54,663 nucleotides of DNA from NCBI RefSeq assembly GCF_014200495.1, contig NZ_JACHBY010000016.1:1-54663 (forward strand). The letters run 5' to 3'. The position numbers and the translations under genes are program-made. Of this stretch, positions 46,020-53,495 are shown piece after piece; position 1 is the stretch's first letter; each line of letters opens with the position of its first letter. The notes under the pieces are model-generated. The model had not been told where the DNA came from. It made no database searches and worked only from the letters and a program-made list of their open reading frames with translations. The stretch comes from Mucilaginibacter geliditolerans (lineage in GTDB: Bacteria > Bacteroidota > Bacteroidia > Sphingobacteriales > Sphingobacteriaceae).

Positions 46020-46148
46020 TTAAAGGCGTCCGGGTTTCTTATACACCATGGCATCCTTCTCTACCACTACACCGTCTTTTATAATCACATATCGGGGGAT
46101 GCTATAGCCTTTTCGTTTTGGGGCAGCCTTTTTTGTGATACAGTGATA
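46020..46148 (-). pseudogene. 3' fragment of a thioredoxin/TlpA-like gene
   Basis: The last 40 or so codons before TAA read QCYHCITKKAAPKRKGYSIPR, then YVIIKDGVVVEKDAMVYKKP and GRL. The SIPRYVIIKDGVVV string is typical of the cis-Pro segment and final strands of TlpA/redoxin thiol oxidoreductases, where xxPRYxLIDKxGxIV is usual. The active-site CxxC domain that should precede it is absent, because the frame runs straight into the next fragment. The assignment rests on this short tail. Confidence 0.4.
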
Positions 46149-46186
46149 ACACTGACCATAGGCTAAACAGAGTTCAAGACTGGAGT

Positions 46187-46426
46187 TTATTCGTAGCTTA
46201 TAGTACCGAAATAGATAAAGCGGGAAACTTTTTTTGCGTACAACTCATATTCTTTTCCATATCTTTTCAAGAGTTGTTTCTCTTCAACAGTAATCGAAAC
46301 GATTGCGCTTGAAACAACTACTAAAACAAGAAAAATCAGCAGAAAGTAAGACTGAAAAAAAATGTTTCTCCAAGAAGAATGAAATAAATGCCTACCTAAC
46401 TGTGGATTGCAAAGCTTAGCATACAT
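46187..46426 (-). pseudogene. 3' fragment of an isoprenylcysteine methyltransferase-like membrane protein
   Basis: The 79-codon frame has one strong membrane helix (YFLLIFLVLVVVSSAIVSI) followed by VEEKQLLKRYGKEYELYAKKVSRFI. The EExxLxxxxGxxYxxYxxxVxRFI pattern is the C-terminal signature of the ICMT/PEMT-like methyltransferases. The N-terminal helices and the SAM-binding segment are missing, so only the end of the gene remains. Confidence 0.55.
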
Positions 46427-46605
46427 TCCATACGTGACTAATTTATTTGGTTCTGCTTTCAGGAAAATTATTTTGTTATTAATCTGGAGATTACGAGATG
46501 GTTAACCAGCAGATTCCGTGCGCGATAGAGTACCTATTAGTGTAGGAGATGAAGTTAAATTGTAATTAGCAATCAATAATCTAACATGGTCAAAGTGTAA
46601 CGGAA

Positions 46606-46836
46606 TTACCTGTACGACATTTTCAGAATAAGCTGGTCAAGGATTCCATATTTTCCAGCATGATAGAGTAAATGCTCGTTGCGCTGAACATAGCCAAGCT
46701 GATTGGTCAGCAATTTTGTATGACCTATTTTAAACTCAGGAATATTTTGGTGATGATGTCCGTAAATCCAATAATCCGGCGTGTTATCCAAAATCAAATC
46801 ATCTAATATCGTTGCAAAAACTTTGCGCTTCTTCAT
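46606..46836 (-). pseudogene. 3' fragment of a calcineurin-like metallophosphoesterase
   Basis: The 76 codons contain PDYWIYGHHHQNIPEFKIGHTKLL and TNQLGYVQRNEH. The GHHHxN motif is the last metal-binding box of the calcineurin-like phosphoesterase fold, and the NQLGY ending is typical of small bacterial members. The earlier metal-binding boxes (DxH, GDxxD, GNH) are absent, so the protein cannot be active. Confidence 0.65.
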
Positions 46837-46892
46837 TATTATAGATAATAACGCTGATAAAACTCGTAGGTACTTTTAAGCGCCTATCCATT

Positions 46893-47057
46893 TCAAAACA
46901 ATTCCTGGTTCAGCCGGTAGCGGTGTATCAACAGCCGGAAATCATCGTGATGATCAATGCGGCAGACAAAACGCTCGCAAAGAGAAAATGTAATGTGTAG
47001 CTCATGGTTTACAACGGGTATATGAAGCGCTTTGGCAAAGGCTTTCAAAAATTTAAA
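46893..47057 (-). pseudogene. Unidentified coding remnant
   Basis: Fifty-odd open codons on the minus strand (FKFLKAFAKALHIPVVNHEL, then HITFSLCERFVCRIDHHDDF) end at TGA 46893-46895. Composition is coding-like and no start codon is present. I do not recognise the family. It fits the run of 3' gene fragments in this stretch. Confidence 0.3.
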
Positions 47058-47169
47058 TTACGGCTGGGTAACGAACGCTATTAAAATTTAAGTGTCTATT
47101 TCATAATAGCAACCAATCTATATTAGTAAAAGAGCTGGGATATAAGCTGCCCAGCTTTTTTACTAACAC

Positions 47170-47772
47170 TTATTTAAATTGTCCAAATGTTGGAATAATG
47201 TCTTCCAAAAGAATTTGAAGAAGTTTTCCGCCATCTTCGCTTTCCCATCTGTCAGTCAATTCGGTAACTAATTGATTGATAACGTTAGTACGTACACCAT
47301 ATTTTTCCCAGGTAGCTCTGGCAACATCATCCGCAATTTCAGTCGGAGAACCTCCTGCGTCAATCACAACCTGTACATCGAATCCTTCCTCAACCATGGA
47401 AATTGATGGATAAACAATACAAACATCGTTTGTAAGTCCAGCCATAATCACGTTTTTGCGCCCATCCGCAGCTTTTAAAACTGCCGCTTTGAAATTCTGG
47501 TCATCCCAGGCATTGGTAATTCCGGTTCTTTTTACCCGGTTAGCGTATTGTTCCGGTAATATTTCCTGTAATTCAGGAAGTGTTTGTCCCTGCATATGAT
47601 CTTCCATACTGGTGGTAAGCACAATAGGCATGTTCAGAGCCTTTCCAATTTTAGCCAATGCTTTTGCGCGGCTGATGATCATTTCCTTTGGCCGGTTGGT
47701 GGCCATGGTAATAGTTCCTACCTGGTGATCGATCAATAAGATGATCGTGTCATCTTTTTTAAAATGTTTCAT
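47170..47772 (-). CDS. Isochorismatase-family cysteine hydrolase (YcaC-like)
   Basis: The 200-residue protein shows the isochorismatase-like triad: Asp in ILLIDHQVGT, a Lys/Arg near RVKRTGITNAW and the nucleophile Cys in MAGLTNDVCIVYPS, followed by the conserved VVIDAGGSPT. YcaC-type members have this length and layout but no firmly known substrate. It is the last gene of a three-gene minus-strand cluster after a cupin protein (82 bp) and a DUF1772 membrane protein. The cluster is divergent from an AraC regulator, which suggests a small inducible detoxification or catabolic operon. Confidence 0.9.
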   Translation of the reverse strand: MKHFKKDDTIILLIDHQVGTITMATNRPKEMIISRAKALAKIGKALNMPIVLTTSMEDHMQGQTLPELQEILPEQYANRVKRTGITNAWDDQNFKAAVLKAADGRKNVIMAGLTNDVCIVYPSISMVEEGFDVQVVIDAGGSPTEIADDVARATWEKYGVRTNVINQLVTELTDRWESEDGGKLLQILLEDIIPTFGQFK

Positions 47773-47854
47773 AGGTTTTTTAAAGTTAATATTGATATTA
47801 TAGTTAAAGTATTCCCTGTAATAATTGTCTATTTAGATATGTTTAGTCACCGGG

Positions 47855-48361
47855 TTATTTTTTATCAAGAAAATTCGGTGGGTAAACTATTTGTCCGTGC
47901 TTTTGCGCGATTGCCTGCAATTTTTTTATGGATTCAGGATCCATTGGCGGCGGGGGAAGAAATTCGCCAGCGGCCACAGGCTCACCTATTTCTTCAAAGA
48001 ACTCTTCCAGCCCAGCAGGGACAACTGTACAAAGCAAATGAGCTAACTTATCGCTTGCATTTTTAAAATAATGCACTACACCGCCTTCTGGTATTACCAC
48101 AAAGGAACCTTTTTTTGCCGTATATGATCCGGCTTCAGAATGGACCTCCACCTCACCATCGATGATATAAAAGGATTCATAGAAATTGGCATGTGAATGT
48201 GGCCCAGGGCCGCTTTGAGGAGGTATCAGCATGTCAATTGTGGAAAAGGCCCCATTAGTTTGCTTGCCTGATACAAGTACACGGTAATTGTCGCCTACTA
48301 CTGATAATATTTCCCCGCCCTTCGGGTCGACCGTTATTGGCGCTGGTTTTAAATTTTCCAT
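47855..48361 (-). CDS. Single-domain cupin protein
   Basis: The 168-residue protein has both cupin motifs: GPGPHSHANFYESFYIIDGEVEV (metal-binding His, His and Glu) and SFVVIPEGGVVHYFKNASD (second motif His). Before this lies a strand-rich segment (VVGDNYRVLVSGKQTNG). Proteins of this shape are dioxygenases, isomerases or sugar/quercetin-binding proteins; the activity is not readable from sequence. It lies 38 bp after the DUF1772 gene and before the isochorismatase-type hydrolase. Confidence 0.87.
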   Translation of the reverse strand: MENLKPAPITVDPKGGEILSVVGDNYRVLVSGKQTNGAFSTIDMLIPPQSGPGPHSHANFYESFYIIDGEVEVHSEAGSYTAKKGSFVVIPEGGVVHYFKNASDKLAHLLCTVVPAGLEEFFEEIGEPVAAGEFLPPPPMDPESIKKLQAIAQKHGQIVYPPNFLDKK

Positions 48362-48399
48362 ATTGATGTTTGTTTTGTATAAAAATTTGTTTTTTTCTA

Positions 48400-48864
48400 C
48401 TAAAATAATTTGAGGTACAGTGCTGTGAAAATTAAAAAACTTAACAGCGAAATAAGTGTTCTAATATCATTGTAAAATTGCCAGCGCTTTCTTATATCTT
48501 TCCAGTTTAAAGGCGCTGATTCTGTTGTCCAGCTTATAATCTTATTGTTCATAGGTACCTCAATCAATACGGTGATCAGTAATGCTGATATAATCAAAAG
48601 AATCGAACATGGATATAAAAGAAATTCTACAAAACCTTTTTGAGGAAATAACCAGGCACTCAGGATCATCAGAATAATACAAGGAATGGAAATTATTCGC
48701 ATGGAAACTCCAAGATTGCGATTAATAATTTGTGCAATGTGGACGAATTCACTTAGCGGAAATTCATGGAAAGAACGGCCAATGGAAAGCCAGGAACCCC
48801 AGAACACGCCTGATAATAAAAATAGAAGACTGAGTGCCGCAAATTGAGTTATATAAAATGCCAT
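48400..48864 (-). CDS. DUF1772 (anthrone oxygenase-like) membrane protein
   Basis: The 154-residue protein has four predicted membrane helices: AALSLLFLLSGVFWGSWLS, IISIPCIILMILSAWLF, FLLYPCSILLIISALLI and TLISLLSFLIFTALYL. The segment VPMNNKIISWTTESAPLNW with RKRWQFYNDIRT before the last helix is characteristic of DUF1772, the family that includes fungal anthrone oxygenases. It is the first gene of the operon, with a 229-bp divergent gap to the AraC gene. Confidence 0.8.
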   Translation of the reverse strand: MAFYITQFAALSLLFLLSGVFWGSWLSIGRSFHEFPLSEFVHIAQIINRNLGVSMRIISIPCIILMILSAWLFPQKGFVEFLLYPCSILLIISALLITVLIEVPMNNKIISWTTESAPLNWKDIRKRWQFYNDIRTLISLLSFLIFTALYLKLF

Positions 48865-49093
48865 TTACTTAAAATTAAAGTAGATCCGTCTTACTTTAAA
48901 AATAGGTCAACTACAAAGGATTGGCAAGACAAAAGAATAGTCGGAAAAATCGTTATATGTGGTTTTTTTTGGAAAATAGTCCATTTGGTCGCAAAATGAT
49001 TATTTTTAAACGAGCACAATTACTCATTTAAAATTTAATAGTAATAAAGGGCCATCAAGTTTGAATCATAAGTTAACAGGACCCAATAGCATT

Positions 49094-50089
49094 ATGCCGA
49101 TCGAATTCGAATTTAAAGTCAGGAAAAATTATCATTTCATAACAGCCTTTGCCAGTCACTTTAACGCAGTTGTAAAAGGTGACAAGGTATATCTTCCCGA
49201 CTGTTTGGGAGATGGATATATTCAGCAAATCTACCTTGACGGTATGGCCCTTTTTATTCATAACTATAAATTAAAACAGGAGCTAATCTTAAAGCGGCAA
49301 CCAACTACTACGAATGAAAGCATTACGATAAAATTTGATCGGTCAAAATATTTATCAAAATACAGTCAGCAGGATTATGACCCATTTTCTGATCAATTAC
49401 CAGAATTTGAAGTTGAGATGGCAACATCTAATTTCTATGCGGAACTAACGATACCTGAAAATAAGCAAATCAATTTCCTCATAATCGGCACTTCAAGAAG
49501 CTACTTAATCGACTTACTTAAATCAGAAAAATCGTATACAATATTGGATTTGGTTAAGACACATCCTTCATTTGTCATCCATGAGCTAATTAGGCCTGAA
49601 ATGGATGGTATGCTAAAGCAGATAATTCAGGTAAATGAGACTACTGAATTACCTATGTTACTTTATAAAACTAAAGCACATGAGTTGATCTATTATCTTT
49701 TTAAAAGCTTATTTAAACGCCCTATCAACGTACCAGTTAATATTAAACGGGAAGACGCCGAGAAAATTTATTTAGTTCGCATTGCCCTGCTCAGAGATTT
49801 TAGTAAATGTCCGCTGCTCCCCGAGCTTGCGGAGATGTCAGGGTTAGGTTTAACTAAACTACAAAAGCTGTTTAGCCAGATATTTGGACAAAGTATTCAT
49901 AATTATTACCAAACTGTGCGAATGATGCAAGCATGCAGCCTGCTTACTCATCTTTCTGTATCTGAGACTGGCCACAAACTGGGCTTTACCAATCTCAGTC
50001 ATTTTACGAGGTTATTTGAAAAACATCATCAAATAAAACCAAAACATTTTAAAAACCGCTTGATTAGCGAATCTAATTACACGGAATAG
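49094..50089 (+). CDS. AraC-family transcriptional regulator
   Basis: I prefer the ATG at 49094 to a TTG 33 bp upstream. The 331-residue product has an N-terminal ligand-binding part without a clear cupin signature (about 1-220) and a typical AraC DNA-binding domain at the end (LPELAEMSGLGLTKLQKLF, then SVSETGHKLGFTNLSHFTRLF and IKPKHFKNR). It is divergent from the DUF1772-cupin-isochorismatase operon, whose expression it likely controls. It is also the last intact gene before the tRNA-Lys end of the island. A TTTGG with a TATTTTTA-like box around 48984-49010 may be its promoter. Confidence 0.88.
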   Translation: MPIEFEFKVRKNYHFITAFASHFNAVVKGDKVYLPDCLGDGYIQQIYLDGMALFIHNYKLKQELILKRQPTTTNESITIKFDRSKYLSKYSQQDYDPFSDQLPEFEVEMATSNFYAELTIPENKQINFLIIGTSRSYLIDLLKSEKSYTILDLVKTHPSFVIHELIRPEMDGMLKQIIQVNETTELPMLLYKTKAHELIYYLFKSLFKRPINVPVNIKREDAEKIYLVRIALLRDFSKCPLLPELAEMSGLGLTKLQKLFSQIFGQSIHNYYQTVRMMQACSLLTHLSVSETGHKLGFTNLSHFTRLFEKHHQIKPKHFKNRLISESNYTE

Positions 50090-50148
50090 TCCTTTTTGAT
50101 TGAGCTCTATGCTGTTTACTTTTATTGTTTTTCCTATAATCGCAAAAT

Positions 50149-50186
50149 CGAAAAGTATAAATTTATAAAACGAAAAGTATAAATTT
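50149..50186. repeat. Two-copy direct repeat beside the integrase remnant
   Basis: CGAAAAGTATAAATTT occurs at 50149-50164 and again at 50171-50186, separated by ATAAAA (22-bp period). It lies in the decayed part of the integrase region. Confidence 0.6.
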
Positions 50187-50206
50187 TGAGCTTTTGTGAA
50201 AACCAG

Positions 50207-50266
50207 GCCCTTGATGTAGTTTTTTTGCTTCTTCATGTAAAAAAGCAGACTGAAATTAGTTTTCAT
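50207..50266 (-). pseudogene. Tyrosine recombinase (integrase), first 20 codons only
   Basis: The minus-strand frame from 50266 begins MKTNFSLLFYMKKQKNYIKG. This matches the highly conserved opening of Bacteroidota tyrosine recombinases with an Arm-DNA-binding domain (MKTNFSLLFYLKKPKNYxxG, then PIYLRITVNG). After this the frame (to 50012) becomes a low-complexity string unlike any integrase and overlaps the AraC gene. The start lies about 250 bp from the tRNA-Lys 3' end and reads away from it, the usual place for an integrase of a tRNA-targeting element. The catalytic domain is gone. Confidence 0.65.
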
Positions 50267-50367
50267 AATAAACTGATTAAAAGGTTAACAAAAGTAGCCT
50301 TACAGTCTAAAAACGTCAAGATGTTCAATTATTGAACTTGTTGTATAACAGATAGTTACACTTGATT

Positions 50368-50412
50368 CGGTGAGTAAACAGCCTTCTTAAAACTACTCAC
50401 CGGATAACTCAC
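50368..50412. other. Arm-type repeats inside the right island end
   Basis: CGGTGAGTA (50368-50376) is the exact reverse complement of TACTCACCG (50394-50402), with 17 bases between. A second ACTCAC follows at 50407-50412. The CTACTCACCG part matches the left end (3869-3878) in the same orientation. Candidate integrase arm-binding sites. Confidence 0.45.
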
Positions 50413-50459
50413 TTTTTTTATGCGAACCGGCGCATATTTTGGGGTCTGTCTAAAAGACA

Positions 50460-50492
50460 AAAAGCCTGCAATCATTTGATTTGCAGGCTTTT
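50460..50492 (-). terminator. Intrinsic terminator of tRNA-Lys, supplied by the island
   Basis: AAAAGCCTGCAA (50460-50471) and TTGCAGGCTTTT (50481-50492) form a 12-bp stem with a 9-nt loop. On the minus strand it ends in TTTT and lies 24 bp past the tRNA 3' end. Its sequence differs from the terminator beyond the left fragment (3740-3765), as expected if the element replaced the original one. Confidence 0.85.
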
Positions 50493-50516
50493 AAACGAAT
50501 TTGATACTCTGATAAG

Positions 50517-50589
50517 TGATCCCGCTGGGATTCGAACCCAGGACCCCAACATTAAAAGTGTTATGCTCTACCAGCTGAGCTACGGAATC
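50517..50589 (-). tRNA. tRNA-Lys (anticodon UUU)
   Basis: The 73-nt cloverleaf on the minus strand has acceptor GATTCCG pairing with CGGGATC (one G-U), discriminator A, D-arm GCTCAGCTGGTAGAGC, anticodon stem TAACA/TGTTG around loop CTTTTAA (anticodon TTT) and T-arm with GGTTCGAATCC. CCA is not encoded. The 3' 21 bases of the gene lie within the 23-bp direct repeat that bounds the island. Confidence 0.96.
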
Positions 50590-50615
50590 ATAATTCGTTT
50601 CCGTTTAAAGTGGTG

Positions 50616-50646
50616 CAAATATAGGAGTATTGGGGCTTGTGTGCAA
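50616..50646 (-). promoter_or_regulatory. tRNA-Lys promoter
   Basis: On the minus strand TTG (50644-50646) is followed after 20 bases by TATATTTG (50616-50623), an exact TAnnTTTG. The tRNA 5' end is 26 bp further on. Confidence 0.75.
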
Positions 50647-50699
50647 GTGTTATTTTAAAATATTTTAAACTAAATAATAAGCGCTTCATTGTCAATTAT

Positions 50700-51710
50700 C
50701 TATGGTGTTAAAATAGCTATTTTGCCCTTACTGCCAGCTAATAAAACAAGATTTCCATGTTTGGCTTTCCTGCAAACGTTAAAGTTGGCTGTGTTTATTT
50801 GTACCCAATTTTTACCGCCATCGGTTGTAATGTTGCTTCCGGCTGTGCCGGTTGAAAGAAAGGTATCGGCATTAATGTATTCTACACATGATTGATAACC
50901 TGATGGTGAATTATGCGTTAATTGCCAGGTAGTTCCATTATTATTAGAGTAACAGGCTGTAGAGTCTGCGTGTTTATCATGCTGATAGTCGCCGCCAACA
51001 ATGAGCAGTTGGTTTTTACTTTTTGCTATTGAAAAAGCCCCTTGACTGCTCTTTCCATGAATAATAGGGATAGATGTTTTACGCCAATCCTTATTTGGAG
51101 CCAGAACAAAAAGATTAGAGGTTGAGCCACCTGTTACAATAAGGATATTATGGTTTATTGTACGTAAACAAGTACCACTGGCTGCGAATGCAGCTTCGTT
51201 GGTTGAAGCAATGGGACTGTCATTGTATTTATTCCAGGTATTCCCGCCGTCTTTGGTTTCGAGTAATAAAAATTTATTCTTTATGGGATCGCCGAGTATG
51301 AAACCATGCCGGGCGTCATTAAAGCCTATCGCATCCAGGAAAAAGGAAGTATCGGTATTGCGATATTTTAGTTGCCAGTTTGCACCGCCATCAATAGTTT
51401 TTAATATTAGTGCAGGTGTGCCGGAACTCATGATCACGGCCTCTTTGTTGGAAAATGCTTCAATGCCCCTAAAGTCGGCCTTTTCAAAGCCTTTTATTTG
51501 TTGCCATTGCCATGTTTTTCCACCATCATTGGTTATGGCGATATATCCGTTACTGCCGCTTATCCAAGCTGTTTTATCATCAATTACGGATAAGCCGCGG
51601 ATGCTTGTTGGTTTGCCTTGTTGCAAAATAACAATACGTTGTGCGATAACGCCATTTATAAAAGTAAAGAATAATAAAAGGGTAGAAACAATAAATGGGC
51701 GGATTTTCAT
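50700..51710 (-). CDS. Secreted Ycf48-like Asp-box repeat protein
   Basis: The 336-residue protein has a signal peptide (to about 23) and a beta-propeller built from Asp-box/BNR repeats: TNDGGKTWQW, TIDGGANWQL, TKDGGNTWNK, SNNNGTTWQL and TTDGGKNWVQ. This pattern matches the photosystem assembly factor Ycf48/sialidase-like propeller, often annotated as oxidoreductase in Bacteroidota, where the role is unknown. It is a single gene on the chromosomal side of the tRNA-Lys junction. It shares no operon with the tRNA genes, which have their own promoters. Confidence 0.82.
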   Translation of the reverse strand: MKIRPFIVSTLLLFFTFINGVIAQRIVILQQGKPTSIRGLSVIDDKTAWISGSNGYIAITNDGGKTWQWQQIKGFEKADFRGIEAFSNKEAVIMSSGTPALILKTIDGGANWQLKYRNTDTSFFLDAIGFNDARHGFILGDPIKNKFLLLETKDGGNTWNKYNDSPIASTNEAAFAASGTCLRTINHNILIVTGGSTSNLFVLAPNKDWRKTSIPIIHGKSSQGAFSIAKSKNQLLIVGGDYQHDKHADSTACYSNNNGTTWQLTHNSPSGYQSCVEYINADTFLSTGTAGSNITTDGGKNWVQINTANFNVCRKAKHGNLVLLAGSKGKIAILTP

Positions 51711-51804
51711 TCGTCAGTTTTATCCGAATTTATTCTTTACCAAGACAAATTGCAAGGCATGAGCGATTTTTATATTTATTTAAGTGCTTTTTAGCTGAAA
51801 AAAG

Positions 51805-51812
51805 TATATTTG
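51805..51812 (+). promoter_or_regulatory. -7 element of the tRNA-Leu promoter
   Basis: TATATTTG is an exact match to TAnnTTTG, 56 bp upstream of tRNA-Leu(CAG). The -33 region is weak. Confidence 0.6.
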
Positions 51813-51867
51813 CAACCCCGTATACTTACAGCCATTAAATTGACAAGTGTATAAGGTGTACTTTAAT

Positions 51868-51951
51868 GCCCGGATGGCGAAATTGGTAAACGTTGCGGTC
51901 TCAGAAGCCGTTGAGAATTGTCTCTTGAGAGTTCGAGTCTCTCTTCGGGCA
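51868..51951 (+). tRNA. tRNA-Leu (anticodon CAG)
   Basis: The 84-nt type II tRNA has acceptor GCCCGGA/TTCGGGC, discriminator A, D-arm with AAATTGGTAAA, anticodon stem GCGGT/GCCGT with loop CTCAGAA (anticodon CAG), a long variable arm and T-arm AGTTCGAGTCT. CCA is not encoded. Confidence 0.93.
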
Positions 51952-51968
51952 CATCCTTTTCTTAAAGT

Positions 51969-52031
51969 AAAAAGTCTTTAGTCTTAAGTTCAAAGTTAAA
52001 TAACCGAGGATAGCAGACTAAAGACTTTTTT
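51969..52031. terminator. Terminator between the two tRNA-Leu genes
   Basis: AAAAAGTCTTTAGTC (51969-51983) pairs perfectly with GACTAAAGACTTTTT (52016-52030), a 15-bp stem with a 32-nt loop ending in a T-run. It would stop transcription after the first tRNA-Leu, although the second has no obvious promoter of its own. Confidence 0.7.
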
Positions 52032-52040
52032 CAATAACAA

Positions 52041-52124
52041 GCCCGGGTGGCGAAATTGGTAGACGCACCATCTTGAGGGGGTGGCATTCGCAAGGATGTA
52101 CGAGTTCGAATCTCGTTCCGGGCA
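52041..52124 (+). tRNA. tRNA-Leu (anticodon GAG)
   Basis: The 84-nt type II tRNA has acceptor GCCCGGG/TCCGGGC, discriminator A, anticodon stem CCATC/GGTGG with loop TTGAGGG (anticodon GAG), a variable arm and T-arm GAGTTCGAATCTC. CCA is not encoded. Its 5' half is very similar to the CAG gene 90 bp upstream, suggesting duplication. Confidence 0.9.
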
Positions 52125-52216
52125 CTTTGAAAATATATAACTTATCTGTGAGAAATTATTTTTCAGTATTTGTATTGATATACTATTCGAATTTTAATCC
52201 TTTATCGGAAGTCTAA

Positions 52217-53293
52217 TCAAATGCTAGATTTCTTAATTCTATTTTGACGATATTTTTCGATAGGATTTGTAACAAGCAAATCAAGAATTATACTGAAAGC
52301 AATGACTACTATTAAGGCTGTAAATCCAACGCTGATAATTTTAGGAAATTTTTTTATAACAACTATCTTATTAATTAGACTTTGGCTAATATAAATTGGA
52401 TATGATAGATTACCCATAATTCTATCAAACTTGCTTTTCTTTGATATTAAGAATGATGCAGGAATCAATGTTGTGACAGCGAGAAATAGTATTATTTGCT
52501 TAATATAACTTTCCGTGAAAAATTGATAGTAAAGTAAGATTATAAAAAGAAAAGTTAAGTGCATAACCATTAGCATGGTTTTATTAAAATTAATTGCGTT
52601 TATTTTTTTATAGAGATTATAAGACAAAACACCCGCCATGAAAAACATTAGTTGGTTCGGAAAAAACATATAATTCCAAGGGGAATTGACGTAACCAAAA
52701 TGAGCTAATAGTAATCTTAGAACTAAACTCAATAATAATATTGTAACAGGGTAGATAACTTTTTTCTTAACTATAAATGGAGCGATTAGGTAAAAAAGTA
52801 ATTCAATTCCAACTGTCCATGCAATAGTATTAAAAGCAAAACTGTAGACATGAGGATCAGTTTTATTGAAATCCGGTGTAAAAAACAATGAACCATTTTT
52901 CTTGATCCCAAAAAAGAAGATGCTGTCTAAGCCAATTATTAATATATTAATAAAAATGAAATAAACAGCAGTTAATATTGGTAATGAAGAAGCAATTGAA
53001 TAAAATGATAATGTCGAGGGATAACCAAGTTTGAACACAAGTATTGACCATAATATTAAAAGAATTAGATTGATCCAATAGATAGGATATATTTTTAAAG
53101 CTCGATTAGTGTAAAATAAAAGATTAGCACCTTTTCCGACATATTTTTCATTCAAAATTAAGGCCATATAAAACCCTGAGATTATGTAAAAAACCTGAAC
53201 CGCTAAGTCTCCAGATAAAGGACTATAACCCAAAATCAATGAAGTATGACAAAGAACTACTGCACAGGCCAAAATGAATCTAATCAATCCCAT
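52217..53293 (-). CDS. Acyltransferase family 3 membrane protein (OafA/YrhL-like)
   Basis: The 358-residue integral membrane protein has about ten hydrophobic helices. It opens MGLIRFILACAVVLCHTSLILG, with the family's conserved R.xxAxxVxxxH arrangement (Arg5 and His16 in helix 1), then GDLAVQVFYIISGFYMALIL and YTNRALKIYPIYWINLI, typical of acyltransferase-3. Such enzymes transfer acetyl groups onto polysaccharides, O-antigen or peptidoglycan. The GC content is low compared with its neighbours, as is common for surface-modification genes gained by transfer. No polysaccharide cluster surrounds it. Confidence 0.88.
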   Translation of the reverse strand: MGLIRFILACAVVLCHTSLILGYSPLSGDLAVQVFYIISGFYMALILNEKYVGKGANLLFYTNRALKIYPIYWINLILLILWSILVFKLGYPSTLSFYSIASSLPILTAVYFIFINILIIGLDSIFFFGIKKNGSLFFTPDFNKTDPHVYSFAFNTIAWTVGIELLFYLIAPFIVKKKVIYPVTILLLSLVLRLLLAHFGYVNSPWNYMFFPNQLMFFMAGVLSYNLYKKINAINFNKTMLMVMHLTFLFIILLYYQFFTESYIKQIILFLAVTTLIPASFLISKKSKFDRIMGNLSYPIYISQSLINKIVVIKKFPKIISVGFTALIVVIAFSIILDLLVTNPIEKYRQNRIKKSSI

Positions 53294-53495
53294 AAATTGT
53301 AATAGAAGTTTAAATTAAGGCTCTAATATAATTTATTATACTAAACTTATTCAATTGGATAAAAAATGAGTTTGGTCTGAATATTAAATGATATGATTAT
53401 ATACCCGTATAATCATGTGAATTGTTTAAGTTTATTAATGAAAATAGTATTATTTTAATTAGCAAATTCAAATCTTGACGCAAGCACTTCAAATA

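Larger units (their letters stand above)
3797..50537. mobile_element. 46.7-kb genomic island integrated at tRNA-Lys (putative, non-mobile)
   Basis: A 23-bp sequence comprising the acceptor stem and T-arm of tRNA-Lys occurs at 3797-3819 and again as the 3' end of the complete tRNA-Lys at 50515-50537, in the same orientation. An arm-like repeat lies just inside each end, a terminator lies outside the left copy, and the first 20 codons of a tyrosine recombinase lie inside the right end. This geometry is the classical one for an element that inserts into a tRNA 3' end and restores the tRNA. The cargo is two polysaccharide utilisation loci, regulators and decayed genes. No conjugation genes were recognised. 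Separate insertions at the same site could also have built this region. Confidence 0.65.

Noticed and set aside
50149..50186. Possible CRISPR or iteron array at the two-copy repeat
   Set aside because: Only two copies with a 6-bp spacer; no further units and no cas or rep gene nearby.
50476..50658. 60-residue frame containing DPAGIRTQDPN
   Set aside because: It runs antisense across the complete tRNA-Lys gene.
51199..51762. 187-residue plus-strand frame opposite the Asp-box protein
   Set aside because: Antisense shadow of the repeat-rich propeller gene, which has a signal peptide and clear Asp-boxes on the other strand.
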